NCBI GenBank assembly: GCA_902794825.1
Contig: CADBIU010000012.1
Location: 61,923 to 125,922 of the forward strand
DNA length: 64,000 bases
Source: an uncultured Lachnospiraceae bacterium
Lineage (GTDB): Bacteria; Bacillota; Clostridia; Lachnospirales; Lachnospiraceae
Direction: 5' to 3'
The notes under the pieces: generated by a model
What the model saw: the letters and a program-made list of their open reading frames with translations, nothing else
What the model was told of the DNA's origin: nothing
The model's database searches: none
Made by a program: the position numbers and the translations under genes
Shown: positions 1 through 9,057 of the stretch, in pieces
How the letters are laid out: each line of letters starts with the position of its first letter
Numbering within the stretch: position 1 is the first letter of the stretch

Positions 1-398
1 TACAGGGTCTCAATGAAGTAGTGCTGAGGGGTGGGAACAAAGACCTCATACTTGCCCAGCATGGGCTGAAGTTCCTTGCCGGTGAGGATGGAATCGAACA
101 GATCCTTTCCTCTTCTCCTTCCTCCAAAATACCTTCTGTAATGAACAAGACCTATATAATCGCATTCCAGGTTCTTCCAGGCCCAGTAGATTCCCGTAAG
201 CTCGCAGTAGCGGGGATTCTTAAGAGAAATATTGTCTCCCTCGTTGTCTTTCTGATATCCGAAATCAAGGGGATTTCCCTTCGCGTCCCTCTTGCCCTCC
301 GCGCCGACGTGGACGGGGAGGTATAGCGGGTCATCGGGCATTCTGTATTTTTTATGTGTAGCTACGACGATCGTAGCGCTCAAATGTTTCTCTGACAT
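1..398 (-). CDS. DUF4422 domain protein, 5' part only
   Basis: The gene is cut by the left edge of the window, so 132 codons of its N-terminus are visible with no stop. The protein starts MSEKHLSATIVVATHKKY and carries the hallmarks of DUF4422: MPDDPLYLPVHVGA near the start, a GDNISLKNPRYCELTGIYW segment at about residues 63-81, and HYRRYF near residue 96. DUF4422 proteins are glycosyltransferase-like proteins usually found in capsule or exopolysaccharide loci; the activity here is inferred from family only. The ATG at 398 is preceded by TTTGGAG. It lies 75 bp downstream of queA on the same strand, and I see no clear terminator between them. Confidence 0.85.
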   Translation of the reverse strand, partial: MSEKHLSATIVVATHKKYRMPDDPLYLPVHVGAEGKRDAKGNPLDFGYQKDNEGDNISLKNPRYCELTGIYWAWKNLECDYIGLVHYRRYFGGRRRGKDLFDSILTGKELQPMLGKYEVFVPTPQHYFIETL

Positions 399-473
399 TT
401 CCGACTCCAAAGAGATTTAAAGATTACCATTTCAATACTATCATACTGGTGCTCTCTTTTTCAACAATAAGAC

Positions 474-1517
474 TTAATAAAAGAAGCACGCGTCTCCGAA
501 TGAAAAGAATCTGTATTTTTCACGGATCGCCTCTTCATAAGCGCTCAGGACCTTTTCTCTTCCCGCGAATGCGGATACCAGCATGACGAGTGTTGATTCG
601 GGCAGATGGAAATTTGTGATCAGAGCATCCATTACCTTGAATCTGTATCCCGGATATATAAAGATCGACGTATCGTCTGATCCTGCGTGAACTATGCCGT
701 TTTCATCCGACGCGCTTTCCACAGTCCGGCACGATGTAGTACCCACGCATATTACCCTGCGGCCTTCTTCATGAGTCCTGTTGATCAGTTCCGCAGCTTC
801 TTCACTCACCTGATACCACTCCGTATGCATGTGATGGTTTTTGACGTCGTCGACCTTCACAGGCCTGAATGTTCCGAGGCCGACATGGAGAGTGACAAAC
901 GCGGTGCGCACTCCCATCGCGCGGATCTCGTCCAGCAGTTCATTCGTAAAATGAAGTCCTGCCGTAGGCGCGGCGGCGCTTCCCTCGTATTTCGCGTAAA
1001 CTGTCTGGTACCTGTTTTTATCCTTCAGTTTATGGGTGATATACGGAGGCAGAGGCATCTCTCCGAGTCTGTCCAGAACTTCTTCGAAGATGCCTTCATA
1101 TTCAAATTCCACCAGCCGGTTTCCTTCGTCCAGAATATCGAGGATCACAGCCCTCAGGCTGCCGTCTCCGAATGTCACCCGCGCTCCCGGCTTCAGCTTT
1201 TTCCCGGGCCTGACAAGCGTCTCCCATCTGTCTGCGCCAAGCCTCCTGAGCAGAAGGATCTCTACGTTTGCTCCTGTGTCCTCTTTTGTCCCCAGAAGTC
1301 TTGCGGGGATCACTTTTGTATTGTTAAGGACCAACGTGTCACCGGGCCGCAGATACTCCCTGATATCGCTGAAGACTCTGTGCTCGGTCTTTCCGGTATT
1401 TTTGTCCATGACAAGTAGACGGGAGGAAGTCCTGTCCTCCAGCGGATCCTGCGCGATCAGTTCCTGCGGCAGGTCAAAATAGTAATCCGATGTCTTTAAT
1501 CCGGTGATCTGTTCCAT
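474..1517 (-). CDS. queA: S-adenosylmethionine:tRNA ribosyltransferase-isomerase QueA
   Basis: QueA moves the ribosyl part of SAM onto preQ1-modified tRNA to make epoxyqueuosine, a late step of queuosine synthesis at the wobble position. At 347 residues it has the normal family length. It begins [20 protein letters not shown] and has the conserved [19 protein letters not shown] block near residues 56-74, GLHFTNELL mid-protein, and a C-terminal [17 protein letters not shown] followed by YRFFSFGDA. The gene starts 29 bp after the M18 aminopeptidase and is probably co-transcribed with it. The Shine-Dalgarno is weak (AAAGAG, about 12 bases upstream). No tgt gene is in the window. Confidence 0.97.
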   Translation of the reverse strand: MEQITGLKTSDYYFDLPQELIAQDPLEDRTSSRLLVMDKNTGKTEHRVFSDIREYLRPGDTLVLNNTKVIPARLLGTKEDTGANVEILLLRRLGADRWETLVRPGKKLKPGARVTFGDGSLRAVILDILDEGNRLVEFEYEGIFEEVLDRLGEMPLPPYITHKLKDKNRYQTVYAKYEGSAAAPTAGLHFTNELLDEIRAMGVRTAFVTLHVGLGTFRPVKVDDVKNHHMHTEWYQVSEEAAELINRTHEEGRRVICVGTTSCRTVESASDENGIVHAGSDDTSIFIYPGYRFKVMDALITNFHLPESTLVMLVSAFAGREKVLSAYEEAIREKYRFFSFGDACFFY

Positions 1518-1546
1518 AATATCCGTTTACTCTTTCGTATCTTGTT

Positions 1547-2977
1547 TTAAAAGTTCGTGTAAGATGCTTCCCGCAGGAATGCTTTATACCCCCTGTAAGT
1601 CTCATAGAGATCGGCCTTGCTGGTCGCTTCCCATGGAGAATGCATGCTGAGGACCGGAACGCCGCAGTCGATCACATTCATTCCGTAAAGAGCCATGATG
1701 AAAGCGATCGTTCCGCCGCCTCCCATATCCACCTTACCTACTTCCGCAGTCTGGGTGCATATGTTCTCTTTCTCAAAGATCCCGCGAAGATACGCTATAT
1801 ACTCCGCGTTGGCGTCATTCGAGCTCAGTTTTCCTCTGCTGCCCGTGTATTTATGGAATGTCATTCCTTTTCCGAGAAATGATGTGTTCTTCTTCTCAAA
1901 TGCTGATCCGTATGACGGATCATAGGCGGCGCTGACATCTGATGAGAGCATGCAGCTGTTTGCAAGCGTTCTGCGCAGGGCCAGTTCGCTGTACTGTCCG
2001 CAGAGATTCATTACTTCCGCCAGCGCGTTTTCAAAAAAGCGGGACTTCATTCCGGTCGCGCCCACACTGCCGATCTCTTCTTTGTCGACGAGAAGTGTGC
2101 AGCTTGTCCTCTTCAGATCGTGAGTCTCGATCTGCGCCCTGAAAGAGGGGTATGCGCAGGCCCTGTCGTCCTGCCCGTATCCAAGGATCATGCTCCTGTC
2201 AAATCCTGCGTCTCTGGATCTTCCGGCCGGGACGATCTCAAGTTCTGCGGACTCAAAGTCCTTCTCGCTGATTCCGTAATTATCGTAGAGAATCCTCAGG
2301 ACTGCTTTTTTGACCGCTTCTTTTCCGTTTTCCTTATCTCCTTTTTCCGTTTTCCCGTTCGTGTCAAAAGTGAGCGGCCTGCTGCCGATGATCAGATCCA
2401 AAGCTTCGCCATCCACTACTGCAGATCCGGGCTTTTTGAGCTGTTCCTGGGAGAGATGGATCAGAAGATCAGAGACAAAGAATACCGGATCATCCTCGTC
2501 CTCGCCTACGCGGAGAATTACAGTCTCACCGCTCTTCTTTACGATCACGCCATGGATCGCGAGCGGAATAGTCACATACTGGTATTTCTTGATCCCTCCG
2601 TAATAATGCGTATCCAAAAAAGCGATATCGCTGTCCTCGTACATGGGATTCTGCTTGATATCAAGTCTCGGAGAGTCAATATGGGCTCCAAGGATATTGA
2701 GGCCGTTCTCAAAGGGGTCGGATCCGATCTCAAAAAGGACCATCGACTTGTTCATCCATACGCTGTAAACTCTGTCGCCCGCAGAGAGTCTTTTCCCCTC
2801 TTTGATCGCTTCACTGAGCTCAATATAGCCGTTCTTTTCCGCTTCGTTTACAAACCAGTCGACACATTCGCGCTCTGTCTTTCCGTTGTCAAGAAAGTCC
2901 TTGTAATCGTCCGACAGATCCATGCAGGATCTCAGCATGCCGGGATCGTAATTATTCCATGCATTTACTCTTTCCAT
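1547..2977 (-). CDS. M18 family aminopeptidase
   Basis: This is a cytosolic di-zinc aminopeptidase of the M18 (aspartyl aminopeptidase / aminopeptidase I) family, which trims N-terminal residues from peptides. The 476-residue length fits. The metal-binding landmarks are visible: GAHIDSPRLD near residue 97, GYGQDDRACAYPSF and DKEEIGSVGATG in the middle, and MHSPWEATSKADLYETY near the C-terminus. A charged insertion (KTEKGDKENGKEAVKK) lies around residues 210-225, where the family varies in length. GAGGAG precedes the ATG. It is the first gene of a probable unit with queA. Substrate preference cannot be read from the sequence. Confidence 0.93.
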   Translation of the reverse strand: MERVNAWNNYDPGMLRSCMDLSDDYKDFLDNGKTERECVDWFVNEAEKNGYIELSEAIKEGKRLSAGDRVYSVWMNKSMVLFEIGSDPFENGLNILGAHIDSPRLDIKQNPMYEDSDIAFLDTHYYGGIKKYQYVTIPLAIHGVIVKKSGETVILRVGEDEDDPVFFVSDLLIHLSQEQLKKPGSAVVDGEALDLIIGSRPLTFDTNGKTEKGDKENGKEAVKKAVLRILYDNYGISEKDFESAELEIVPAGRSRDAGFDRSMILGYGQDDRACAYPSFRAQIETHDLKRTSCTLLVDKEEIGSVGATGMKSRFFENALAEVMNLCGQYSELALRRTLANSCMLSSDVSAAYDPSYGSAFEKKNTSFLGKGMTFHKYTGSRGKLSSNDANAEYIAYLRGIFEKENICTQTAEVGKVDMGGGGTIAFIMALYGMNVIDCGVPVLSMHSPWEATSKADLYETYRGYKAFLREASYTNF

Positions 2978-3010
2978 TGATTCTCCTCATCTATATACTT
3001 CCATAAAGAA

Positions 3011-3043
3011 GTGCATCCTTATACAAATATGTATAAGATGCAC
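3011..3043 (-). terminator. strong stem-loop at 3' end of the 6S-like RNA
   Basis: GTGCATC-C-TTATAC and GTATAAGATGCAC form a 13-bp stem with one bulged base and an AAATAT-type loop. On the minus strand the stem is followed by TTCTTTAT, only a weak U-run. It sits between the structured RNA candidate and the M18 gene start, so it may end that RNA. Confidence 0.45.
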
Positions 3044-3059
3044 CCTCTCACTCATTATT

Positions 3060-3240
3060 CTGAGTGCCTCCCGGCAATCAGGGCCGCTGCCGCCGGATGG
3101 CATAATAATACCTGAAACGCCACTTCCGTACTTTGACTCCTAGCACGCATGCCAGGTGGGTTCCCGCAGCTCAGACCTTTGCCTTCCACTGGCAGCGCAT
3201 AAGCGCCGGAGGCATGACAGCCGTAAGAGCGATATAAGAT
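3060..3240 (-). ncRNA. structured RNA candidate resembling 6S RNA
   Basis: The 330-bp stretch 2978-3307 has no credible coding frame but reads as a structured RNA on the minus strand. An outer stem can form from UGCCUC-CGGC with GCCG-G-GAGGCA, followed inward by CGCUGCC with GGCAGCG. An apical hairpin CCUGGCA-UGCG-UGCUAGG sits next to GCGGGAACCCACCUGG. A long rod with an open central region about 180 nt long is the 6S RNA architecture, and 6S RNA inhibits the housekeeping RNA polymerase. I judge the family from shape and motif memory, not from an alignment, so the assignment is tentative; a leader element of the M18 gene is the main alternative. Confidence 0.45.
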
Positions 3241-3307
3241 TCCCGTTTAAAGTAATTGTAGGTTCAAAATAACGGAAATCACATTCCCCGTTCATATACA
3301 ATCTGCA

Positions 3308-5137
3308 TCAGATTGGCTCTGTCTGCGAGATGAGCCACTCCTGCTCCGCAGGGCCAAGAAGCGGCATGATCTCATTACAAACTCTCTCGTGATAGTCATT
3401 GAGGAGTTTCCTTGTAAAAGGGGTCAGATAATCGGGATCGATCAGTTTTTTGTCAAAAGGAACCAGCGTGAGCGGTTCAAAAGACAGAAATCTTCCGCTC
3501 TCATTCTCCTCATGGTCCACGACTTCAAGGATCGTCTCTATCCTGATCCCATATTTTCCTTCCAGATATACGCCCGGTTCATCTGATACGATCATGCCGG
3601 GTTCGAAAGGTTCGTCAGCTCTTCCGGGAAAGACTTTCCAGCGGATAGAAGGCGGCGATTCGTGAACGCCAAGGTAATATCCGATTCCATGACCTGTCCC
3701 GCACTTGTAGTCGAGACCTTCTCTCCACATCGGCTCTCTCGCCAGAATGTCCAGATTGGCTCCTGTGCAGCCGTCCATAAATACAGCTCCCATCAGCTGG
3801 AGATTCGAGACTGCTGTCAACGTGTAATGCTTTTTCATTTCCGCCGTGACCGGACCAAGGGCAATCGTTCTTGTGACGTCCGTCGTGCCTGTCAGATACT
3901 GACCACCTGAGTCAACCAGATACATTCCCTCAGGTCTCAGTTCAGCATCCGACACTTCGGGGACTGCCTCATAGTGCATCATAGCCGCGTTGGGCCCGTA
4001 TGCGGAGATAGTCGAAAAGGACAGGTCCATGAAATCTGATAACTCAGACCTCATGTGGTTCAGGCGGGCGGCCGCTTCGGATTCCCTTAGCGGCTCCTTC
4101 TCCTTATCGGCAACCCTCTCTGTCAGCCACTTGATAAATCTGCACATCACCGCGCTGTCCCGCTTATAGCAGCCGCGGATATTGGCAATTTCGACCTTAT
4201 TCTTTACACACTTAAACTGACCGACCGGGCTCTTTTTCGTGATCATCTCAAAGCCCATCGATTTTTTGTCAAGTCCTCCCGCTGCCGCAAGGAATACGCT
4301 GTAACTGACGCAGCTCTGATCGCACAGCATGTCTCCTCTGTGATCGTAGATCGCAAGGAAATCCTCAAAATCCTCATAGGGAAGGATAGAAATCCTGTGA
4401 AGCGCCGCGTAAGAGCGGAGTTCTCCGGTGACCTCGCCGTCCTGGATAAACAGATAGACATTTCTGTGATCCACAAGTACATGGGTGAGAGCGACAGGGT
4501 TGCAGGTCACATCTTCTCCTCTGATATTTAAGAGCCACATGATGTTGTCGAGCTTACTGTCAATATAGGTTTGCGCTCCTTCTTCGCGAAGGACTTCCCT
4601 CAAGCGGGTGAGTTTGGATTCAATATCCTCGCCGGAATAGTCGTCTTCCAGGATCATCACCGTGTGACAGGGGAGGGCCGGACGGTCTGTCCAGATTCCG
4701 TCTGCGAGATCAAAGGCCGTATTCAGGCTGCCTTTTCTGCGCCTCATCATTTTTTCGAGCGCTTTTCCTTCACGGCACGGGACGCACCTTCCGTCAAAAC
4801 CGAGAACGCTTCCCTCTTCCATCTTTTGGTCCAGATACTCCTCAAGTGTCGGGACTCCCGCCTCCCCGGACTTCATCAGTGTTATACCTGAGCCTTCCAG
4901 CTCTCCCGCAGCCTGGATGAAATATCTTCCGTCCGTCCACAGGCACGCTTCTTCCTGCCGGACCAACAAAGTCCCTGCAGATCCCGTAAATCCGCTGAAG
5001 TACTCCCTTGCATGGAAATAGTCCGCGGCATATTCGGAATTGTGATAATCAGCAGTGGGGATCATATATGCGTCGATTCCCTTTTCCTTCATAGCCGCGC
5101 GGAGCTTTTCTATTCTGTCTTTATGGATTGCGCTCAT
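3308..5137 (-). CDS. Xaa-Pro aminopeptidase, M24B family
   Basis: This cytosolic metallopeptidase releases N-terminal residues that precede proline. The long form seen here (609 residues) has two creatinase-like N-terminal domains and a C-terminal pita-bread M24 domain. The five metal ligands are recognisable: Asp in LVDSGGQY, Asp in TTDVTRT, His in GTGHGIGYY, Glu in SDEPGVY and Glu in GIRIETIL. An in-frame ATG lies seven codons upstream at 5158, but GGAGG with proper spacing precedes the ATG at 5137, so that start is used. It follows thrC by 33 bp and is probably co-transcribed with it. Confidence 0.95.
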   Translation of the reverse strand: MSAIHKDRIEKLRAAMKEKGIDAYMIPTADYHNSEYAADYFHAREYFSGFTGSAGTLLVRQEEACLWTDGRYFIQAAGELEGSGITLMKSGEAGVPTLEEYLDQKMEEGSVLGFDGRCVPCREGKALEKMMRRRKGSLNTAFDLADGIWTDRPALPCHTVMILEDDYSGEDIESKLTRLREVLREEGAQTYIDSKLDNIMWLLNIRGEDVTCNPVALTHVLVDHRNVYLFIQDGEVTGELRSYAALHRISILPYEDFEDFLAIYDHRGDMLCDQSCVSYSVFLAAAGGLDKKSMGFEMITKKSPVGQFKCVKNKVEIANIRGCYKRDSAVMCRFIKWLTERVADKEKEPLRESEAAARLNHMRSELSDFMDLSFSTISAYGPNAAMMHYEAVPEVSDAELRPEGMYLVDSGGQYLTGTTDVTRTIALGPVTAEMKKHYTLTAVSNLQLMGAVFMDGCTGANLDILAREPMWREGLDYKCGTGHGIGYYLGVHESPPSIRWKVFPGRADEPFEPGMIVSDEPGVYLEGKYGIRIETILEVVDHEENESGRFLSFEPLTLVPFDKKLIDPDYLTPFTRKLLNDYHERVCNEIMPLLGPAEQEWLISQTEPI

Positions 5138-5170
5138 CTTGCCTCCGTAATCTTTCATTCATACCTGCAG

Positions 5171-6655
5171 TTACAGGTTAAGGAACTTTCTCACTTCATC
5201 TTTCATCTGTGTCCTGTCACAAACTATATCATGAAGAACAGGCGCGTCTTTAAGGTCGCTGACTGCCTTGGGCACAGGCACGCCCGCGACCTCGCTGAGT
5301 TTGTCAGCAAGTTCCAGATCAGGAAGAGAAGTATCCTTACCCAGCGCAGCCATTACAGAGCCCTCAAATTTGAAGGGACTTGCTGTGGAATCGATCACTG
5401 CAGGGGTTAAATCACCGGTGCCTTCCCGGTATCTTCTGTAGACGCTGCTCGCAACAGCTGTATGGGGATCGATCACATAGCCGTCGTTCTCATAAACTGT
5501 GCGGATCTCTTCCGCCGTCTGCTCTTCATCCGCATAGCCGCTCACAAAGTCACTGAGCTGTGCTTTCATTTCAGGAGTAATGCTGTATCTGCCGGTTTCC
5601 TTAAGCTCTCTCATGAAAGCCGCACATTTTCCGGCGTCATCTCCGCTGATGTGATAGATCAGTCTCTCGAGATTGCTCGAGATCAGAATATCCATCGAAG
5701 GAGAACTTGTAAGCACGAACTTGCGGTTCCTGTCGTATTCTCCCGTCGTAAAGAAATCAAACAGAACTTTATTGGAGTTCGATGCGCAGATCAGTTTCCC
5801 TATGGGAAGCCCCATTCTCTTGGCGTAATACGCGGCGAGAATATTGCCGAAGTTACCGGTAGGAACCACGAAGTTCACCGGCTCTCCCTCTTTTATCACG
5901 CCGTCCGCGAGCAGCCTTGTGTAGGCGTAAACATAGTAAACGATCTGCGGTGTGAGACGTCCGATATTGATGGAATTGGCAGAAGAGAACTGCATCCCGT
6001 GCTGCGCCATTTCCTCCACCAGAGCCTTATCCGTGAAAAGATTCTTGACGCTGGTCTGGGCATCGTCGAAATTTCCGTTGATACCGATGACTCTCGTGTT
6101 AGCGCCGACGGTAGTCACCATCTGCCTCTCCTGAATGGATGAAACTCCGTGCTTGGGATAAAAGACCATGATCTTAGTCCCTTTAACGCCTGCAAATCCT
6201 GCAAGAGCAGCCTTACCGGTATCTCCGCTTGTGGCAGTCAGGATCACGATCTCCCTGCCGGAACCATTCTTCTTCGCCGCCGTTGTCATAAGATAAGGAA
6301 GAATGGAAAGAGCCATATCCTTAAAAGCGATCGTGGGGCCATGAAACAGTTCCAAATACCATGCGTCACCGGATTTTCTGAGAGGCGCTATCTCGTCCGT
6401 ATCAAACTTTTTGTCATAAGCGCAGTCAATACAGTGCTTCAGTTCCTCCATCGTATAATCCGAAAGAAGAAGGCGCATGACTTCGTAAGCCACGCCGCGG
6501 TAGTCCATCTTCGCAAGGTCCGCGAGTCCTGTCTCAAGGGCAGGAACAAAAGTAGGAACGTAGAGACCTCCATCCTCGGGAAATCCTCTCAGGATTGCCT
6601 GGGAGGCAGTGATAGGCGTACTGTCTGATCGGGTGCTTCTGTATAAGATATCCAT
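5171..6655 (-). CDS. thrC: threonine synthase
   Basis: ThrC is the PLP enzyme that converts O-phosphohomoserine to threonine, the last step of the pathway. The 494-residue protein is of the longer type that starts MDILYRSTRSDSTPIT and contains GFPEDGGLYVP. The PLP-binding lysine is in FHGPTIAFKDM, near residue 112, and TATSGDTGKAAL and PTGNFGNILAAYYAK are the phosphate and cofactor loops. AAAGGAG lies just upstream of the ATG, and a sigma-A-type promoter is seen at 6691-6719. No hom or thrB gene is in the window. Confidence 0.97.
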   Translation of the reverse strand: MDILYRSTRSDSTPITASQAILRGFPEDGGLYVPTFVPALETGLADLAKMDYRGVAYEVMRLLLSDYTMEELKHCIDCAYDKKFDTDEIAPLRKSGDAWYLELFHGPTIAFKDMALSILPYLMTTAAKKNGSGREIVILTATSGDTGKAALAGFAGVKGTKIMVFYPKHGVSSIQERQMVTTVGANTRVIGINGNFDDAQTSVKNLFTDKALVEEMAQHGMQFSSANSINIGRLTPQIVYYVYAYTRLLADGVIKEGEPVNFVVPTGNFGNILAAYYAKRMGLPIGKLICASNSNKVLFDFFTTGEYDRNRKFVLTSSPSMDILISSNLERLIYHISGDDAGKCAAFMRELKETGRYSITPEMKAQLSDFVSGYADEEQTAEEIRTVYENDGYVIDPHTAVASSVYRRYREGTGDLTPAVIDSTASPFKFEGSVMAALGKDTSLPDLELADKLSEVAGVPVPKAVSDLKDAPVLHDIVCDRTQMKDEVRKFLNL

Positions 6656-6690
6656 CAGATTGCTCCTTTCTGTAATGATCTATGGGAGTT

Positions 6691-6719
6691 AGTGTATCAC
6701 AAACGTTTGGTAATAGCAA
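6691..6719 (-). promoter_or_regulatory. thrC promoter
   Basis: On the minus strand TTGCTA and TACACT are separated by exactly 17 bases, about 35 bases upstream of the thrC start codon. The element overlaps the 5' end of the divergent YprB-like gene. Confidence 0.6.
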
Positions 6720-6720
6720 A

Positions 6721-7805
6721 ATGGAAACTATCATCAGTAAATCTATTGACTTCAGCGCGCAGGATGAACTTCTGCAGGACATCGCGCCGCTAAACGATTT
6801 TCTTCTATTGGATATAGAGACCACAGGTCTTAGCGCGGAGCACAACGCGGTCTATCTGATCGGATGCATATATCACCAGACTGACGGCTGGAATCTGATC
6901 CAGTGGATGGACAACACCGGCAATGAGGAGAAGGAAGTTCTCTCCTCCTTTCTCCTTTTCGCTTCAGGATACCGGATCCTTGTTCATTACAACGGCGACC
7001 GGTTCGACATTCCCTTTCTGAGAAAGAGAATAGAACTCCATTCCCTTACAGATACCACCTTTGACGCGAAGACACTGGATCTTTACAAAGTGATCCTCCC
7101 TTACAGGCGGGTCCTGGGGCTCCCCGACTACCGTCAGCAGACCATGGAAGCCCTGCTTGGTACCGGCCGCATCGAGGACAAGAGCGGCGCGGATCTTGTC
7201 AAAGTATACAGAAGCTTCATCGTTGATCCCGAGCCGGAGCTTCTCACTATGCTGCTGGGACACAATGAAGCCGACGTCGCCGGTCTTTTATCGCTTCTGC
7301 CCCTCATGATCTACAGAGATCTTGACAGCAGCGAATTCCGCGTCAGAAAAGCGCAGGCCAATTACTACACAGATCATGGTTTATCTTCTTCAGACTCGGC
7401 CGTTCTCTTCCCGCGCCGGTATACGCATCCGCGGATCACTGCTATGTCAAAATAGAGGGGGATGAGGGAGTCCTCAAAGTCCCGCTCTACACCGAAGTCA
7501 TGAAGTACTTCTACGCCAATTACAAAGATTACTATTTTTTGCCTGAAGAAGACATGGCTGTGCACAAGTACCTCGCCTCTTACGTAGAGAAGAGCCGCAG
7601 GATCCAGGCCCGTCCCGAGACCTGCTACACGAGAAAGGCCTCCTCTTTCCTGCCCCAGTGGGACCTCTACCGAACGCCTTTCTTTAAGAGATCCTACGAA
7701 GATAAAGAATTATTCTTCGAATTCTCGGACGAGTGCAAGAAAGACCGTAATTTCCTGGGCGGCTACGCGGCTTATGTATTTACTCATATAAAGAACGGAA
7801 AGTAA
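6721..7805 (+). pseudogene. YprB-like RNase H-fold exonuclease gene with a frameshift
   Basis: The first reading frame encodes a DEDD-type exonuclease domain: FLLLDIETTG near residue 30, VHYNGDRFDIPFLRKR, and GHNEADVAGL. It runs into a stop at 7453-7455. The second half of the family (LPAPVYAS, then DEGVLKVPLY, MKYFYANYKDYYFLPEED, PQWDLYRTPFFKR) is read in the next frame from about 7383 to the stop at 7805. The frames join cleanly if one T is restored in the TTT run at 7380-7382, giving about 361 residues, the family length. The start at 6721 is preferred to an upstream ATG at 6682 by family alignment; neither has a good ribosome site. This may be a real mutation or a sequence error. Confidence 0.8.
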
Positions 7806-7807
7806 AA

Positions 7808-7861
7808 AAGAACTGCAGCGAAATGATCACTCATTTCTCTGCAGTTCTTATTATTTCTTTT
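7808..7861. terminator. bidirectional terminator between yprB-like and rpsA
   Basis: AAGAACTGCAG (7808-7818) pairs with CTGCAGTTCTT (7839-7849), and the inner GAAATGA pairs with TCATTTC. On the plus strand TATTATTTCTTTTT follows; on the minus strand CTTTTTT follows. It therefore serves both convergent genes. Confidence 0.85.
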
Positions 7862-7899
7862 TGTGATCTGTATGATCAGTGTTCACACGGCTGTGCGGA

Positions 7900-9057
7900 T
7901 CACTCCTCATCTCCTGCATGGGATGCGATATAAGCATCAACATCGACGGAAGCGACATCAGCATCTTCGCGTGCGCGCTCAGCAGCGCGTTTAGCTCTCT
8001 CTTCCTCGATCAGAAGCTGCTTGACACTGAGGCTGATCTTGTTGTTGGCTTCGTTGAAGTCAACGATCTTAGCTGTGACTTCCTGGCCGATCTTGAGTAC
8101 ATCGGAGGGTTTCTCAATGTGCTCTCTGGCGATCTGGGAGACATGAAGCAGTGCATCGATACCGGGCTCAAGTTCTACGAATGCGCCGAAATCGGTCATT
8201 CTTGCTACAGTGCCTGTAACCTTTGTTCCGACTGCATACTTCTCTGCAGCGCCTGCCCAGGGATTCTCCTCGGGGAACTTCAGGGACAGAGCGATCTTGG
8301 TGCCCTGGATATCCTTAACCAGGACGCGAAGGTTCTGACCAACCTTGAAGACCTTCTTGGGGTTCTCTACACGGCCCCAGCTCATCTCGGAGATGTGAAG
8401 CAGGCCATCTGCTCCGCCAAGATCCACGAATGCGCCGAAATCGGTAATATTCTTAACAGTTCCCTCGACTACATCGCCGGGCTGGATGGTGGAGAAGAGC
8501 TTCTCCTGCATCTCTTTGCGCTTAGCCACAAGCAGAACCTTGCGGTTGCCGATGTATCTGCGTCTGTTGGGGTTGTACTCAGTGATCATGAACTCGATCT
8601 CCTGACCGAGATACTTGTTCAGATCCTTTTCATAAGTATCGGATACCAGGCTTGCAGGGATGAATACTCTTACTTCATCAACTACTACACTGAGTCCGCC
8701 GGAAAGGACCTGTGTCACCTTAGCTGTGAGAACTTCCTTATTGTTGTAAGCTTCTTCGATGCGCTTGTTGCCGCGGTCAGCTGCCAGTCTCTTGTAGGAA
8801 AGAAGGACCTGGCCGTCGCCGTCGTTAACCTTGATAACCTTGACTTCAAGCTTGTCGCCAACATGAAGCACTTCTGTGAGATCCACAGATGAATCATTCG
8901 TGTACTCGTTACGTGTAAGAACGCCGTCGGACTTGTAGCCGATGTTTAAAATGGCTTCGCCCGGCTTTACGTCGATGACTGAACCTTCAACTGCCTCCCC
9001 CGTATGAATTGTCTTAAAAGACTCGTTAAGCATTTGTTCAAAAGTCTGCTCTGACAT
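7900..9057 (-). CDS. rpsA: ribosomal protein S1-like protein with four S1 domains
   Basis: The 385-residue protein has four S1 (OB-fold RNA-binding) repeats, compared with six in E. coli S1. Repeats three and four are the most typical: GDVVEGTVKNITDFGAFVDL with HISEMSW, and GTKVTGTVARMTDFGAFVEL with HVSQI. It is expected to bind mRNA at the ribosome. GAGGAGG precedes the ATG and lies inside the end of ispH, with which the gene overlaps by 20 bases. In many Clostridia the two are fused into one protein; here they are separate but overlapping. The C-terminus is acidic. A bidirectional terminator follows. Confidence 0.95.
   Translation of the reverse strand: MSEQTFEQMLNESFKTIHTGEAVEGSVIDVKPGEAILNIGYKSDGVLTRNEYTNDSSVDLTEVLHVGDKLEVKVIKVNDGDGQVLLSYKRLAADRGNKRIEEAYNNKEVLTAKVTQVLSGGLSVVVDEVRVFIPASLVSDTYEKDLNKYLGQEIEFMITEYNPNRRRYIGNRKVLLVAKRKEMQEKLFSTIQPGDVVEGTVKNITDFGAFVDLGGADGLLHISEMSWGRVENPKKVFKVGQNLRVLVKDIQGTKIALSLKFPEENPWAGAAEKYAVGTKVTGTVARMTDFGAFVELEPGIDALLHVSQIAREHIEKPSDVLKIGQEVTAKIVDFNEANNKISLSVKQLLIEEERAKRAAERAREDADVASVDVDAYIASHAGDEE

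Noticed and set aside
3060-3240. SRP RNA
   Set aside because: The invariant GGUCCGGAAGGAAGCAGC-type domain is missing on both strands.
7370-7400. Programmed -1 frameshift in the YprB-like gene
   Set aside because: No X-XXY-YYZ slippery heptamer and no downstream stimulatory structure was seen; a simple one-base loss fits better.
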